This document shows positions 31,918 through 41,180 of a stretch of 64,000 bases of DNA, piece after piece. The notes under the pieces were generated by a model that was given only the letters and a program-made list of their open reading frames with translations, had not been told where the DNA came from and ran no database searches. A program made the position numbers and the translations under genes. The stretch covers positions 209,727 through 273,726 of the forward strand of contig NZ_JAMJWG010000016.1 of assembly GCF_024435355.1 (NCBI RefSeq), in the 5' to 3' direction. The first letter of the stretch is position 1. The number at the start of each line of letters is the position of its first letter. The DNA is from Streptomyces odontomachi. GTDB lineage: Bacteria > Actinomycetota > Actinomycetes > Streptomycetales > Streptomycetaceae.

Positions 31918-33585
31918 TCAGGCCGAGGGAGCGCTCGGGGCCCGCGCCGGCCGGCGCAGCGTTGCGGCGAGGAGCGTGACGGCCGGGGGGATCTCGGTGT
32001 CGGTGATGTTGCCGTATCCGAGGACGAGCGCGCGCTGCGTCGAGGGGTTCGTTCGGTAGTCGTCGAGGTCTGCCAGGCGCAGGCCGGCGGCGGCCGCGGC
32101 CCGGACCGCGCCGTGGGTGTCGGTGCCGTCGGGGAGGTGGAGCAGGATGTGCAGCCCCGCGGCGGTGCCGGCTATCCGGCCCTGCGGCACTTGGCTGCCG
32201 AGCGTCCGGATCAGCAGGTCGCGGCGGGTGCGGAAGCGGCGCCGTGCCGCGCGCAGGTGGGCGTCGTACCAGCCGCGGTCGATGAAGGTGGCGAGCGCGA
32301 GCTGGTCCAGTACCGGTGGCGCGGTGGCGACGGGGTTCGCCGCCCGGAGCGCCCGGGTCATCGTGCCGGGCGCGACCAGCCAGCCCAGCCCGAGGGCCGG
32401 TGACAGCGTCTTGCTGACCGAGCCGAGGAGGTAGACCCGCCCGGGATCCATGCCCTGCATGACGGCGACGGGGTGGTGGTCGTAGCGGAACTCGGCGTCG
32501 TAGTCGTCCTCGATGACGAAGCCGTCCACCTCGCGGGCCCAGCGCACCAGGTGTGCCCGGCGGGCCGGGGAGAGCATCGTTCCGGTCGGGAACTGATGGG
32601 CTGCACCGACGACGACGGCCCGGGCCGTCGTGCGCGCGAGGTCGTCGACGCGGAGGCCGTCCTGGTCGACGGGCACGGCGTGCACCCGAAGGCCGGCGGT
32701 CAGGGCGGCGTCCCGCAACCGTCCCCAACCCGGGTGTTCCACGGCCAGGTCGACGATTCCCTCGGCGCGTAGCGCTCGGCAGGTGCGTACCAGAGCGTCG
32801 GTGACGCCCGCGCACACGGACACCGACTCGGGGTGCGCGTCCGCACCGCGCGAGCGCCTCAGGTACTGCGCCACGGTGGTGCGCAGTACCGGATGCCCGG
32901 CCGGGTCGGGCAGGCCGAGGTCATAGTGGACGGCCGAGCCGGCGACCGCGCGCACCGCGTCCGCCCAGCGGCGCCGCGGGAATGCCCGCAGGTCGGGCAG
33001 GCCCGGCGCCAGGTCGTACCGGATCGGGGGGTGCGCCGGCGCACGTCTGGCGCGAGGCTGCGGTGGCGTTCCGTCCGGCGACCATGCGACGCGGGTGGCC
33101 GAACCCGCCCGGGCAGAGAGGTAGCCCTCCGCGATGAGCTGCCCGTACGCCTCCGTCACGACCCACCGTGAGCAGCCGAGCTGTTCGGCGAGCGCCCGGC
33201 TCGGTGGCACGGCGTCGCCCTCCGCCAGCCGGCCCTCCCGGATGGCGGCGCGCAACGCGTGGGCCAGGCGATCATGCAGACGGCGCCGGCCACCCGCCGG
33301 AGGGCCGATGTCCAGCAACGTCGCCCAGGCGTGACTGGTTGCCGCCCGCGCGGTCTCCGGGGTCTCCGGGGTCTCCGTCGCCTCCGTCGCCTCCGTCGCC
33401 TCCGTTGCCTCCGTTGCCTCCGTTGCCTCCGAGGATTCCGTCGCCTCCAGCGTCCCTTGGGTCTCCACCGCCTCCGAGGGCTCCGCGGTCTTCGTCGCCT
33501 CCGCGGTCTCCGCCGGCTCCGGGGTCCTCGGGGTCTCCGAGGTCCCCGGGTTCTCCCGGGTCTCCCGGGTCTCCCGGGTCTCCAC
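31918..33585 (-). CDS. MocR-type GntR/aminotransferase regulator
   Basis: About 555 residues from GTG 33585. A repeat-rich N-terminus (ETRETRETREN, then ATEATEATEATEATE) precedes the winged helix (GRLAEGDAVPPSRALAEQLG CSRWVVTEAYGQLI) and an aminotransferase fold domain with DFVIEDDYDAEFRYD-like aspartates (FVIEDDYDAEFRYD) and PLP lysine in LLGSVSKTLSPALGLGW. MocR proteins use PLP chemistry to sense amines, as PdxR and GabR do. The repeat tract lies before the HTH and probably grew by slippage; GTG 33468 is an alternative start. It is divergent from a broken aldo/keto reductase gene, its likely target. Confidence 0.87.
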   Translation of the reverse strand: METRETRETRENPGTSETPRTPEPAETAEATKTAEPSEAVETQGTLEATESSEATEATEATEATEATEATETPETPETARAATSHAWATLLDIGPPAGGRRRLHDRLAHALRAAIREGRLAEGDAVPPSRALAEQLGCSRWVVTEAYGQLIAEGYLSARAGSATRVAWSPDGTPPQPRARRAPAHPPIRYDLAPGLPDLRAFPRRRWADAVRAVAGSAVHYDLGLPDPAGHPVLRTTVAQYLRRSRGADAHPESVSVCAGVTDALVRTCRALRAEGIVDLAVEHPGWGRLRDAALTAGLRVHAVPVDQDGLRVDDLARTTARAVVVGAAHQFPTGTMLSPARRAHLVRWAREVDGFVIEDDYDAEFRYDHHPVAVMQGMDPGRVYLLGSVSKTLSPALGLGWLVAPGTMTRALRAANPVATAPPVLDQLALATFIDRGWYDAHLRAARRRFRTRRDLLIRTLGSQVPQGRIAGTAAGLHILLHLPDGTDTHGAVRAAAAAGLRLADLDDYRTNPSTQRALVLGYGNITDTEIPPAVTLLAATLRRPARAPSAPSA

Positions 33586-33664
33586 ACTGGCGCGGGAATT
33601 GGTCTGGGAAAACGGCACAAGATTGGAGCGTAACGCCGATCCGAATCCGCCTACCGTGCTGGGC

Positions 33665-34606
33665 ATGATGGAGAACCTTGCACTGGGTGCCATGCTCTTC
33701 GGCACGGTCGTGGACGAGCGCCGATCGTTCGGGATCCTGGACCATTTCGTGGACGCCGGAGGCGTCTGGATCGACACCGCGAACTGTTACGCCTTCTGGG
33801 CGGACCCGAGCGGCTTCGGCGGGCAGAGCGAGACGGTGTTGGGGCGCTGGCTGGCCGGCCGTCCGGGAGTCCGTGACCGCGTCAAGATCAGCACCAAGGT
33901 GGGCTGCGAGCCGACCGAGGCCGGGCGGTTCCCGGAGACGGCCGAGGGACTGTCGGCCGGGGCCGTCAAGAGCGGAATCGAAGGCAGTCTCCGCCGGCTC
34001 GGCACCGACCACCTCGAGCTGTACTGGGCCCACAAGCCCGACCCCCTCACTCCGCTGGAAGAGACGGTGGCCGCGTTCGACGCGCTGGTGTCCGCGGGTT
34101 CGGTCGGTCGCCTCGGCTGCTCCAACTACCCCGTCTGGCAGGTCGAGCGGGCACGGCAGATCGCGCGGTCCTTGGGTGGCGCGGGGTTCACCGCGGTGCA
34201 GCAGCACCACACGTACCTGCAACCGCGTCCCGCGACCCAGCCGTCCGTGGTGCACCGGTTCGGTGCGGTCACCGACGAGGTGCTCCACTACCTGGAGCAC
34301 CATCCGGACATGGCGCTGTGAGCGTACTCGCCGCTCCTGACCGGTCGCTACACCCGCGCGGACAAGCCGCTGCCGGCGGAGTACGACCATCCCGGCACCG
34401 CCCGCCGCCTCGCTGCGCTCGACGAGGTGGCCGACGAGACCGGCACGAACCGGAACCGAGTGGTGCTGGCATGGCTGACCGGGGGAAAACCGGCCGCCAT
34501 CCCGATCGTCGGCGTCAGTTCGGTCGAGCAGCTGGACGAGGCGATCGCGGGCGTGGCCCTGGAACTGACCGCCGGGCAGCGGGAACGACTGGATGCCGCG
34601 ATGTGA
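33665..34606 (+). pseudogene. Aldo/keto reductase interrupted by an in-frame TGA
   Basis: A 313-codon aldo/keto reductase frame (MMENLALGAMLFGTVVDERR ... VWIDTANCYAFW ... HPDMAL). At codon 219 (34319-34321) a TGA interrupts it; the same frame resumes at once with AYSPLLTGRYTRADKPLP and runs to TGTNRNRVVLAWLTGG and LTAGQRERLDAAM. In the family this strand reads like LLAYSPLL, so a single-base change explains the stop. The N-terminal product would lack the cofactor-binding C-terminal third. It may be a recent pseudogene or a sequencing error. The partner regulator is the divergent MocR protein. Confidence 0.85.
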
Positions 34607-35054
34607 GCCGAGGAGGCTGACCCAGGACGCCGACACCGCTTCCGCAGTGTCCACAGTGCTCCGAGGGCATCCGAGGGCGACAGCGCTCCGAGGGCGATAG
34701 CGCTCCGAGGGCGATAGCGCTCCGAGGGCAACAGTGCGCTGAGGGCGATGCGGAACTGCGCGGGCGTTGGCGCAACACCTGTCTACGGCACGCCCCTGAC
34801 CTGCATATACGCGGCGTTGCGAGGTTCCGGGTGCGATGGCAACGGTCACTGGACGTTGCCGCTTTTCGAAATGCCCGGTGCAACGGGGCCACCTGACGTC
34901 ATTGTGTGGCCCACCGCAAGGCGGGCCCATCGGGGGCGCGCCGTGCCGGTCAGTCGGTCAGCCGGTCAGCCCCTTGGCCGGTTGGCCGGTCGGCCGTTGG
35001 CCGGTTGGCCGGTCGGCCGTTGGCCGGTTGGCCGGATCAGGAAGGACAGGTGTG
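34607..35054. repeat. Gene-free stretch with two tandem-repeat arrays
   Basis: The first array (34661-34749) contains CCGAGGGCGATAGCGCT units of 17 bp, at least four copies with drift. The second (34974-35035) has 23-bp units built from TTGGCCGG and CGGCC words, two full copies and part of a third. I see no gene here; the plus-strand frame across the second array lacks a start of its own and is an upstream extension of the next gene. Confidence 0.7.
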
Positions 35055-35402
35055 ATGGATCGTTCGCTCGTGTCGGTCAGGGCGGCTCTGGTGCTGTTAC
35101 TCGGAGCCCTGGCCGGTGTGGGGGCCGGCTTGTTGTCGGTGCAGGCGGCCGGTGGCGGGATGGCGAGTGGGGTGCTCTGCGGACTCGCTGCTGCGGGCGG
35201 GGCGGTGCCGGTGTTCAACCAGCTGATAGCCCCGGATCCCACCGACAACGGACCAGTCACCGCCAACGGACCGGACGGGCCCACAGGGCGAACGGCCGGA
35301 CGAGCGACAGGACAGACCGCACGACGGACGACAGGGCGAGCGACAGGGCGAGCGACAGGACAGACGGCAGGGCGGACGAACGGCGGGGGTACCCGTGGGT
35401 GA
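35055..35402 (+). CDS. Small membrane protein upstream of a response regulator
   Basis: A 115-residue protein from ATG 35055 (MDRSLVSVRAALVLLLGALA ...). Two hydrophobic helices occupy residues about 8-50, followed by VPVFNQLIAPDP and a threonine/arginine/glycine repeat tail (GRATGRATGQTAGRTN) that grew from GACAGGGCGAGC-type DNA repeats. It overlaps the regulator gene's GTG by 8 bp, so the two are coupled. The function is unknown; it may tether or signal to the regulator. Confidence 0.7.
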   Translation: MDRSLVSVRAALVLLLGALAGVGAGLLSVQAAGGGMASGVLCGLAAAGGAVPVFNQLIAPDPTDNGPVTANGPDGPTGRTAGRATGQTARRTTGRATGRATGQTAGRTNGGGTRG

Positions 35403-36621
35403 GTTGCGCCCCCTCGCCGATGACCTGGCACCGGAGTCCCGGGCGCTGGCCATGGCGCTGCGCGAGCTGTTCGAGGCGCTGGAGATCTCGGTACGCCGCT
35501 ACGCGGCCAGGCGCATACGGGACGCCGGGACCTTCTCCCGCTATCTCGGCGGCACCCGCGTCCCCCCGTGGGAAGTGATCACGGACCTGTTCACCGACGT
35601 CGCCGAGCACCGTGGCTTGGCCGCCACCCCCGAGGCCATCGAGCTGGTACGCCGTCTGCACCTGGCGGCGGTCCGCACCAGTTCCTCGCCTCGTCACGCG
35701 GTCGAGGTGCTCGAGCAGCAGCTCGCCGAGGCCGATCGTGTCTCGCGCCGTTCCACCGCACGCGGTGACGCCCTGGGTGATGCGCTCCTGGACCGCAAGC
35801 ACCGCATTGCCGACCTGGAAGTGCGCCTGAACCAGCTGGAAGCCGAATGGAGCGCGGAGCGGCAACGAGCCGAACGGCTGGCCGCAGCCAACCCCGACGT
35901 CTCCGAACTGCTCCACGAACGCGATCAGCTCCAGGACGAGGTCACCCGGCTCTCCACCCAACTGCACGAAGCGCAGCGGCAGCGGGACGAGGCCGAACAG
36001 CGCTGCGCCTTGCTGGAGCGCCAACTTGAGGCGGTGGAAGAGGTAAAGCAGGTGAGCCCGGTGAACCCGGTGAACCCGGTGAACCGGATGAACCGGATGA
36101 ACCCGGTGTCCCGGGTGAGTCAGGGGAGCCCGGCGGAAGGAGCGGAAGATGTCGAAGGAGTGGTACAGGTTGAGCAGGTAGCCCCGGCTGGCGTGGCGCG
36201 GTCGTTCCCGCCGGCCATGCCCAAGGTCCTCATCGTGGACGACCAGCCTGACAACCTGCTGGCCATGACCGCCGTCCTTGCCACCCTCGACCAGGAGCTG
36301 GTCGCGGTCTCCTCGGGGCGTGACGCCCTCAAGGCGCTCCTCGACCACGACGACTTCGCCGTGATCATCATGGACGTGCAAATGCCCGACATGGACGGTT
36401 ACGAGACCGCGGCGCACATCAAACGACGTCCTCGCACCCACGACGTCCCCATCATCTTCCTCACCGCGATGGGCACGGATCCCGAACACTCCGCCCGGGG
36501 TTACGCCGCCGGCGCGGTCGACTACATCGGCAAACCGTTCGACCCCTGGGTCCTGCGCGCCAAAGTCGCCGTCTTCACCGGCATCTACCTCGAACAACGC
36601 CGGCTCGCCGGAGAGCAATGA
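35395..36621 (+). CDS. Response regulator with N-terminal coiled coil (OsaB-like receiver)
   Basis: A 408-residue protein. The N-terminal about 90 residues (LRELFEALEISVRRYAARRI ... GGTRVPPWEVITDLFTDVAE) look like a small helical, HTH-like domain common in Streptomyces regulators. A long coiled coil (about residues 95-215) and a repeat (VNPVNPVNRMNRMNPV) follow. The C-terminal receiver has the DD pair in VLIVDDQPDN, phosphoacceptor aspartate in VIIMDVQMPDMDG and lysine in YIGKPFDPW. The receiver closely resembles that of the OsaB-like protein at 53033 (shared RGYA-GA-D-KP-DPWVLR-KV), but the domain order is reversed. No HTH output follows. Confidence 0.85.
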   Translation: MGELRPLADDLAPESRALAMALRELFEALEISVRRYAARRIRDAGTFSRYLGGTRVPPWEVITDLFTDVAEHRGLAATPEAIELVRRLHLAAVRTSSSPRHAVEVLEQQLAEADRVSRRSTARGDALGDALLDRKHRIADLEVRLNQLEAEWSAERQRAERLAAANPDVSELLHERDQLQDEVTRLSTQLHEAQRQRDEAEQRCALLERQLEAVEEVKQVSPVNPVNPVNRMNRMNPVSRVSQGSPAEGAEDVEGVVQVEQVAPAGVARSFPPAMPKVLIVDDQPDNLLAMTAVLATLDQELVAVSSGRDALKALLDHDDFAVIIMDVQMPDMDGYETAAHIKRRPRTHDVPIIFLTAMGTDPEHSARGYAAGAVDYIGKPFDPWVLRAKVAVFTGIYLEQRRLAGEQ

Positions 36622-36765
36622 CGGACGAACCCCATTCAGGAAGCCGCCCACTCCTCAGGATCCGCCCCTCCCCAGGATCCGTTCCTCCCCAGGAGCCGTC
36701 CTCCATGAGGAGCCCTCCTCCCGGCAGGACCGTCACCGTCACCCCGTCATCAGGAGCCGTGCACC

Positions 36766-37311
36766 ATGAGCCACTTCACGTTCCCCACCGGCCCGCAGGA
36801 CCGCCCGCAGGACCCCCCGCAGAACCACCGGCAGGACCGCCCGCAGGACCGCCAGTACGTCCTGGGCCAGGAGCTACGCGTCAGCATTCTCACGTCCGGG
36901 GAGGAGACCGACGGGCGGCACGATCTCACCGACTCCGTGATGCCCGCGGGGTCGGCGACCCCTCTGCACCTGCACACGCGGTACGAGGAGCGCCTGTGGG
37001 TGGTCTCGGGCTCGTTGACCGTGTGGGCCGGTCCGGACACCGTGACCCTGCGCTCCGGTGACTTCTTCACGGTCCCCCTGCACGTACCGCACGCGATCAA
37101 GTCCGGGCCCGAGGGCGCCCGTGCGCTCAACATCTCCTCGCCCGCCGGGTTCGCCGAGCTGATAGCCCGGGCCGGGACGCCCCTCCACCTGGCCACACCC
37201 GAGACGGAACTCGACGGGGAGTTGTTCATGGCGGTGACCGCTGAACTCGGCGACGTCGTACTCGGGCCGCCCGGCACCACCCCCGCCGACCTCGAGGAAA
37301 TCGGCGAGTAA
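36766..37311 (+). CDS. Cupin domain protein
   Basis: A 181-residue protein with one cupin barrel: TPLHLHTRYEERLWVVSGSL carries metal-binding H, H and E, and SGDFFTVPLHVPHAI the second-motif histidines. Before it lie about 25 residues of Q/D/R/P repeats (GPQDRPQDPPQNHRQDRPQD) coded by CCGCAGGAC-type repeats. Single-domain cupins of this type may be dioxygenases, isomerases or sugar binders; the substrate cannot be told. Start ATG 36766 includes the repeat tract; a later start is not available before the barrel. Confidence 0.82.
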   Translation: MSHFTFPTGPQDRPQDPPQNHRQDRPQDRQYVLGQELRVSILTSGEETDGRHDLTDSVMPAGSATPLHLHTRYEERLWVVSGSLTVWAGPDTVTLRSGDFFTVPLHVPHAIKSGPEGARALNISSPAGFAELIARAGTPLHLATPETELDGELFMAVTAELGDVVLGPPGTTPADLEEIGE

Positions 37312-37382
37312 CGACAAGCAAGCAAGCGTAACGACAGGTAGCAGGTAGCAGGTAGCAGGTAGCAACCAAACGTGATCAGCGC

Positions 37383-38234
37383 TCAGTCGAGCACGTCAGG
37401 CTCCTGCTCCATGACCAGGTCGGCGAGGAGGGTGAAGTTGTGCCGCGCCATGTTCGCGTTGCCGAACTGGCGGTGGGCCAGGGTGGCTTCCTCGTCGGGC
37501 ATGAGGCGTGGGCTGCCGGCGGCGTCGGCTAGTAGCTGCATCTGGCAGGCGCGGTCCATGGCGATGAACCACCAGACGGCCTCCTCGATGGAGCGGCCGA
37601 CGGTGAGCAGGCCGTGGTGGCGCAGGATGGCCGCACGCTTCTCGCCGAGCTTCCTCGCGATGGCCTCGCCCTCCGACCGTTCCAGGACCAGCCCTTTGTA
37701 CTCGTCGAAGAGGACATGGTCGCCGTAGAAGGCGCAGCTCTCCTGGATGATCGGGTCGAGCAGCTTGTCCAGGGTGGCGAAGGCCCGGCCGTGGATGGTG
37801 TGCGCGTGAGCGACGGCCGCGACGTCCGGGCGGGCGTGGTGCACCGAGGAGTGGATCCAGAAGGCCGCCTTGTTGGTACGGCGTTCCCCCTCCACGACCT
37901 TGCCCGTCTCGTCGATGAGGAGGAGGTCGCTCACCTTGATGCGGGAGAAGTGGACGGCGTACGGATTGACCCAGAAGCGCTGCGGGAACTCCGGATCGCG
38001 GGCGGTGACGTGGCCCGCGATGCCCTCGTCGAAGCCGTACCGCGCGAAGATCCGGAAGGCGATGGCCAGTTGACGCTTGCGGTGCGCACGCTCGGCCTCG
38101 ATGGACTCCCGCGCTTCCGGGAGGTCGGGGAGGTCCAGCAACTCGGGTTCGTCGGTACTGGTGACAGCCGTGGCACTGACGGCGGCGGTGACAGTGACGG
38201 TGGTGCCGTGCTGCTGATCCTGCTGGACGGTCAT
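37383..38234 (-). CDS. Class II aldolase/adducin family protein
   Basis: A 283-residue protein with the L-fuculose-phosphate aldolase fold: RIFARYGFDEGIAGHVTARD near the N-terminal third, the zinc histidines in VAAVAHAHTIHGRAF near residue 145 and LRHHGLLTVG near residue 205. The pattern HVTARDPE-F-VNP matches aldolase-like decarboxylases or hydratases of unassigned substrate rather than classical RhaD/FucA. The first about 35 residues are Thr/Val-rich and disordered. The ATG at 38234 was used. It is monocistronic in appearance, convergent with the cupin gene. Confidence 0.87.
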   Translation of the reverse strand: MTVQQDQQHGTTVTVTAAVSATAVTSTDEPELLDLPDLPEARESIEAERAHRKRQLAIAFRIFARYGFDEGIAGHVTARDPEFPQRFWVNPYAVHFSRIKVSDLLLIDETGKVVEGERRTNKAAFWIHSSVHHARPDVAAVAHAHTIHGRAFATLDKLLDPIIQESCAFYGDHVLFDEYKGLVLERSEGEAIARKLGEKRAAILRHHGLLTVGRSIEEAVWWFIAMDRACQMQLLADAAGSPRLMPDEEATLAHRQFGNANMARHNFTLLADLVMEQEPDVLD

Positions 38235-38480
38235 GGTGGGTCGCCTTCCGTGGGGCGCGGGTTCCGGCAGTCAGTCCGCCGAGCCGGCCCACGACCGGGC
38301 GGGCCGGCCCACGACCGGGCCTTCGTCGGGGCCGGATTCGAGTTGCCGGCCGGGGCGCATGAGCCCGAGCCAGCGCCGGGCGACGTCCGGCGGTAGATGG
38401 CTTCCGGCCACGCGGCGGAGTTCATCGAGCGTCAAGAGCGGTCACGCTGCGATCGTGCCTTGGACGTGGTTACGGTCTTT

Positions 38481-39452
38481 CTAACCCTTTCCCGCTCGGG
38501 TCACTCGGGTCAAGGCGTCCTCAGCCTGCGCGGCCAGGGCGGTGACGAGGTCCGCGGCGGGTGGCAGGTCGGTGATGAGGTCGACGGCCTCGCCGGCCCA
38601 CACCGGCAGGGGCGGCACCTCGCCCCGTGCCACGTCGTCCTGGTAGTCCCGCTGGGCCTGCCGATCAGCGGCGAGTTCCGCCTCCCGTCCCCGCCATCGA
38701 TCGAGGTAGCGATGCCCCAGGGTCCGGGCGGTGTACCGGGAGGGCCAGCTGGCCCCTCGGGCGATGTCCAGGACGCGGTTGCGCTCGGTGTCCTGCCCGC
38801 GTCCCTCGACGATCGCGGTGGTGATCGACGGGTCGACCAGCGCTTCGGCGGTGGCCTGAAAGCGCGTTCCGATGAGCGCTCCCTCCGCTCCCAGGGCCAG
38901 GGCGGCCGCCAGCCCGCGGCCGTCGGCGATCCCACCTGCCGCCAGTACCGGGGTCGGTGCCGCCAGGTCGACCACCGCCGGCACGAACGGCAGGGTCGAG
39001 CGTCCGTGCCGGGCCCCGTGCCCACCGCTCTCCGTGCCCTGCGCCACGATGACGTCCGCGCCCAGGTCCACCGCCTGCCTTGCTTCCGTCATGTCGGTGA
39101 CCTGGAGGATCAGTGTCGCGCCTGCCCGGCGGATGCGTTCGGTGAACGGGCTCGGGTCCCCGAAGGACAGCAGCACCGCCCTGGGTTGGCACTCCAGGGC
39201 ACGCTCGACGGCAGCGACGTCGATCGCCCAGGTCCACAGGCCGATCCCCCATGGCCTGTCGGTGCCCTGCCTGACCACGGGCACCTCGCGGGCCAGCCAC
39301 TCCGGGTCCCCCTTCGTGGCGCCGAGCAACCCGAGTCCGCCGCCCTGCGAGACGGCCGCCGCCAGCGCGCCCCCGGCGGACCCGCCCATGGGCGCCAGTG
39401 CGACGGGATGCCGCACACCGAACAACTTCGTGAAAGCCGTCGACAACGTCAT
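38481..39452 (-). CDS. Nitronate monooxygenase/2-nitropropane dioxygenase-like flavoenzyme
   Basis: A FMN-dependent TIM barrel of about 323 residues. GGSAGGALAAAVSQGGGLGL near the N-terminus, VIVAQGTESGGHGARHG (flavin and catalytic histidine region) and AAGGIADGRGLAAALALGAE (phosphate-binding loop) with GTRFQATAEA are typical. These enzymes oxidise alkyl nitronates or related substrates. Of several possible starts, ATG 39452 (MTLSTAFTKLFGVRHPVALA) best matches the family; ATGs up to 39473 are in frame and none has a clear ribosome-binding site. It probably stands alone. Confidence 0.87.
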   Translation of the reverse strand: MTLSTAFTKLFGVRHPVALAPMGGSAGGALAAAVSQGGGLGLLGATKGDPEWLAREVPVVRQGTDRPWGIGLWTWAIDVAAVERALECQPRAVLLSFGDPSPFTERIRRAGATLILQVTDMTEARQAVDLGADVIVAQGTESGGHGARHGRSTLPFVPAVVDLAAPTPVLAAGGIADGRGLAAALALGAEGALIGTRFQATAEALVDPSITTAIVEGRGQDTERNRVLDIARGASWPSRYTARTLGHRYLDRWRGREAELAADRQAQRDYQDDVARGEVPPLPVWAGEAVDLITDLPPAADLVTALAAQAEDALTRVTRAGKG

Positions 39453-39742
39453 GACCGACATCATCGCCGTCATCGGGACCCAGGAACACGGCCCCCGCCG
39501 CGCCGGTGCCGCCGGCACCTTGTCCGCGAGGGTCCGGTGGGCCACGGGGCTCCTTAAAGAACCGGAGTAAAGAACTACCCGCCCACCCACCCACCGTGCG
39601 CCTGACGTGTGCCTGACGTGCACTTCACCCGTACGAGTGACCAGTTTGCAACGGAACGTCACGGATGATTACGTTCACCGCGACAACCGCAGACAAATGC
39701 GGCCCCCGGCCGGGACTGGCATCCCGAACGAGGGCCTCACCG

Positions 39743-39830
39743 ATCAGGAGACGAACCTCCTGATCGGCCCCACCAATCAGGAGACAAACCTCCTGATCGG
39801 CCCCACCAATCAGGAGACAAACCTCCCGAT
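39743..39830 (+). repeat. Three 33-bp direct repeats with internal hairpins before a start codon
   Basis: Copies begin at 39743, 39776 and 39809. Each contains ATCAGGAG-ACRAAC-CTCCTGAT, an 8-bp stem with 6-base loop. The last copy (ending CTCCCGAT) holds the AGGAG ribosome-binding site on one arm and part of the ATG on the other. An mRNA with these stems could sequester the translation start of the gene at 39829. The spacing equals three helical turns and also 11 codons. Confidence 0.7.
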
Positions 39831-40905
39831 GGCTGACCCGCAGTCTAACGCGCGCCCGCGCACCACCGCTGGAGCTCCGACCTCCGGCGTGATCCACGTA
39901 CGCACCCGACTCACCGCCGACTTCACCGTCCTCGCCAACGCCCTGGCGCAGCGCCGCGGCAGCGCGGTCACGGTCGGCGTCGCCGCGTACATCCTCTCCC
40001 TGCCGGACGGCTCTCCCGTGAGCATCGCCGCGCTCTGCGCGCACTTCACCGAGGGCGAGATCCTGATATCGCGAGCGCTCAGGGAGCTGGAACGGGCCGG
40101 CTTCCTGGAGCGCCGCCGCGAGCGGACGTCCACCGGGCGAATCCGGACCCGAACATATTTCTACGACGTACCGAACGCGCCGGACGCGCCGGACGCGCCG
40201 AACACGCCAGACGTGCCGGACGTGCCGGACGTGCCGGACGCACCGGACGGCGAGTCGGACGGGCCTCCGGAGCCGCCGGAACCGCCGGAACCTCCGGAAC
40301 CGCCGAGGCCCCGACGCCGGCCCGGTGACCACCACGCCGAGCCGGCCAGGCTCCCCACCGCGAACTCCGCTTCCGCCTCCGCCGCTTCCCCCACGTCCGC
40401 CGCCTCCGCCACTTTCCCCCCTTCCGCATCCTGCGCCGTCGCCTCCGCCGCAACGGTCGCGCCGGAAGCGGCCCATGCACCGCAAGCGACCGACGCGCCG
40501 GAGATGGCCGACACGCCGGACGCGGCCGACGCCGATCCCCCAGCAGTCGCCATCCTCACCTCCTTACATCACGTCGATCCGCGTCTGGTCCTGTCGGGAC
40601 GGGAGGCCACACGGCTTGCCCCCTCCGTCAGCCAGTGGCTCGCGGCAGGCGTGTCGCCGGCACAGATCACCGAACAGCTCACCACCGGACTTCCGGACCG
40701 CCTCCTGGCGCGCCCGGCAGGCATCCTCGGCTTCCGACTCAGGGACGTTCCCCTGGCCGCGCCGCGCCCCGTTGCGCAGCCCAAGCACAGACAGACCGTC
40801 CTCCCCCTCCACACCTGCGACGGATGCGATCGGGCGTTCCGCGCCGCGGCGCCCGGACGGTGCCGCGACTGCCGGGACAGGGAACACGTGCGTCAGGCCT
40901 GCTGA
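39829..40905 (+). CDS. Winged-helix DNA-binding protein with proline-rich linker
   Basis: A 358-residue protein of a family common in Streptomyces (MADPQSNARPRTTAGAPTSG VIHVRTRLTADF). The winged helix covers about residues 45-95 (SLPDGSPVSIAALCAHFTEG EILISRALRELERAGFLERR). The middle is low-complexity (NAPDAPDAPNTPDVPDVPDV and PPEPPEPPEPPEPP). The C-terminus has a four-cysteine finger (CDGCDRAF ... CRDCRDREH). ATG 39829 with AGGAG 14 bases upstream, inside the third 33-bp repeat, is the expected N-terminus. Its targets are unknown. Confidence 0.83.
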   Translation: MADPQSNARPRTTAGAPTSGVIHVRTRLTADFTVLANALAQRRGSAVTVGVAAYILSLPDGSPVSIAALCAHFTEGEILISRALRELERAGFLERRRERTSTGRIRTRTYFYDVPNAPDAPDAPNTPDVPDVPDVPDAPDGESDGPPEPPEPPEPPEPPRPRRRPGDHHAEPARLPTANSASASAASPTSAASATFPPSASCAVASAATVAPEAAHAPQATDAPEMADTPDAADADPPAVAILTSLHHVDPRLVLSGREATRLAPSVSQWLAAGVSPAQITEQLTTGLPDRLLARPAGILGFRLRDVPLAAPRPVAQPKHRQTVLPLHTCDGCDRAFRAAAPGRCRDCRDREHVRQAC

Positions 40906-41180
40906 AACACCGGCCACGGGCGGTAGGCCTCGGCCACCCTTCCAGGCTGGACGAGATCCGTCCGGAGACGACCGAACGGGGCCTTTCCGCTTACGTCACG
41001 GAGGCGCTGCGTCTCAAGCGGGACCGGGACCGGCTCCTGGAGCTGGTCGGCTGGCTGGAGGACGAACACGGGCCGGTCACCGAGGACGAGCACGCCACCG
41101 CGCTGAAGGAGCTGGCGGAGCTCGATGCCGAGCACGCGCGACGGCGCGCGGAGAGCGGCAGCATCGGGACGGCTGCGTGA
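40902..41180 (+). CDS. Antitoxin-like protein of a PIN-toxin pair; start unresolved
   Basis: The last about 75 residues (RPETTERGLSAYVTEALRLK ... LVGWLEDEHGPVTEDEHATA ... EHARRRAE) match the C-terminal part of ribbon-helix-helix antitoxins paired with PIN toxins. The expected N-terminal beta strand (M-x-K-I-SISL type) is missing: upstream codons read HRPRAVGLGHPSRLDEI with no ATG, GTG or TTG, only CTG at 40899/40902. The 5' end may be deleted or mutated. It overlaps the toxin start (GTGA), the usual coupling. Confidence 0.55.
   Translation: MKHRPRAVGLGHPSRLDEIRPETTERGLSAYVTEALRLKRDRDRLLELVGWLEDEHGPVTEDEHATALKELAELDAEHARRRAESGSIGTAA

Noticed and set aside
34319..34321. Selenocysteine codon in the aldo/keto reductase
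   Set aside because: The position is not a catalytic cysteine in the family and no SECIS-like hairpin is apparent; a nonsense change is simpler.
39743..39830. CRISPR-like array of 33-bp units
   Set aside because: Whole units including the supposed spacers are identical, so these are simple tandem repeats.
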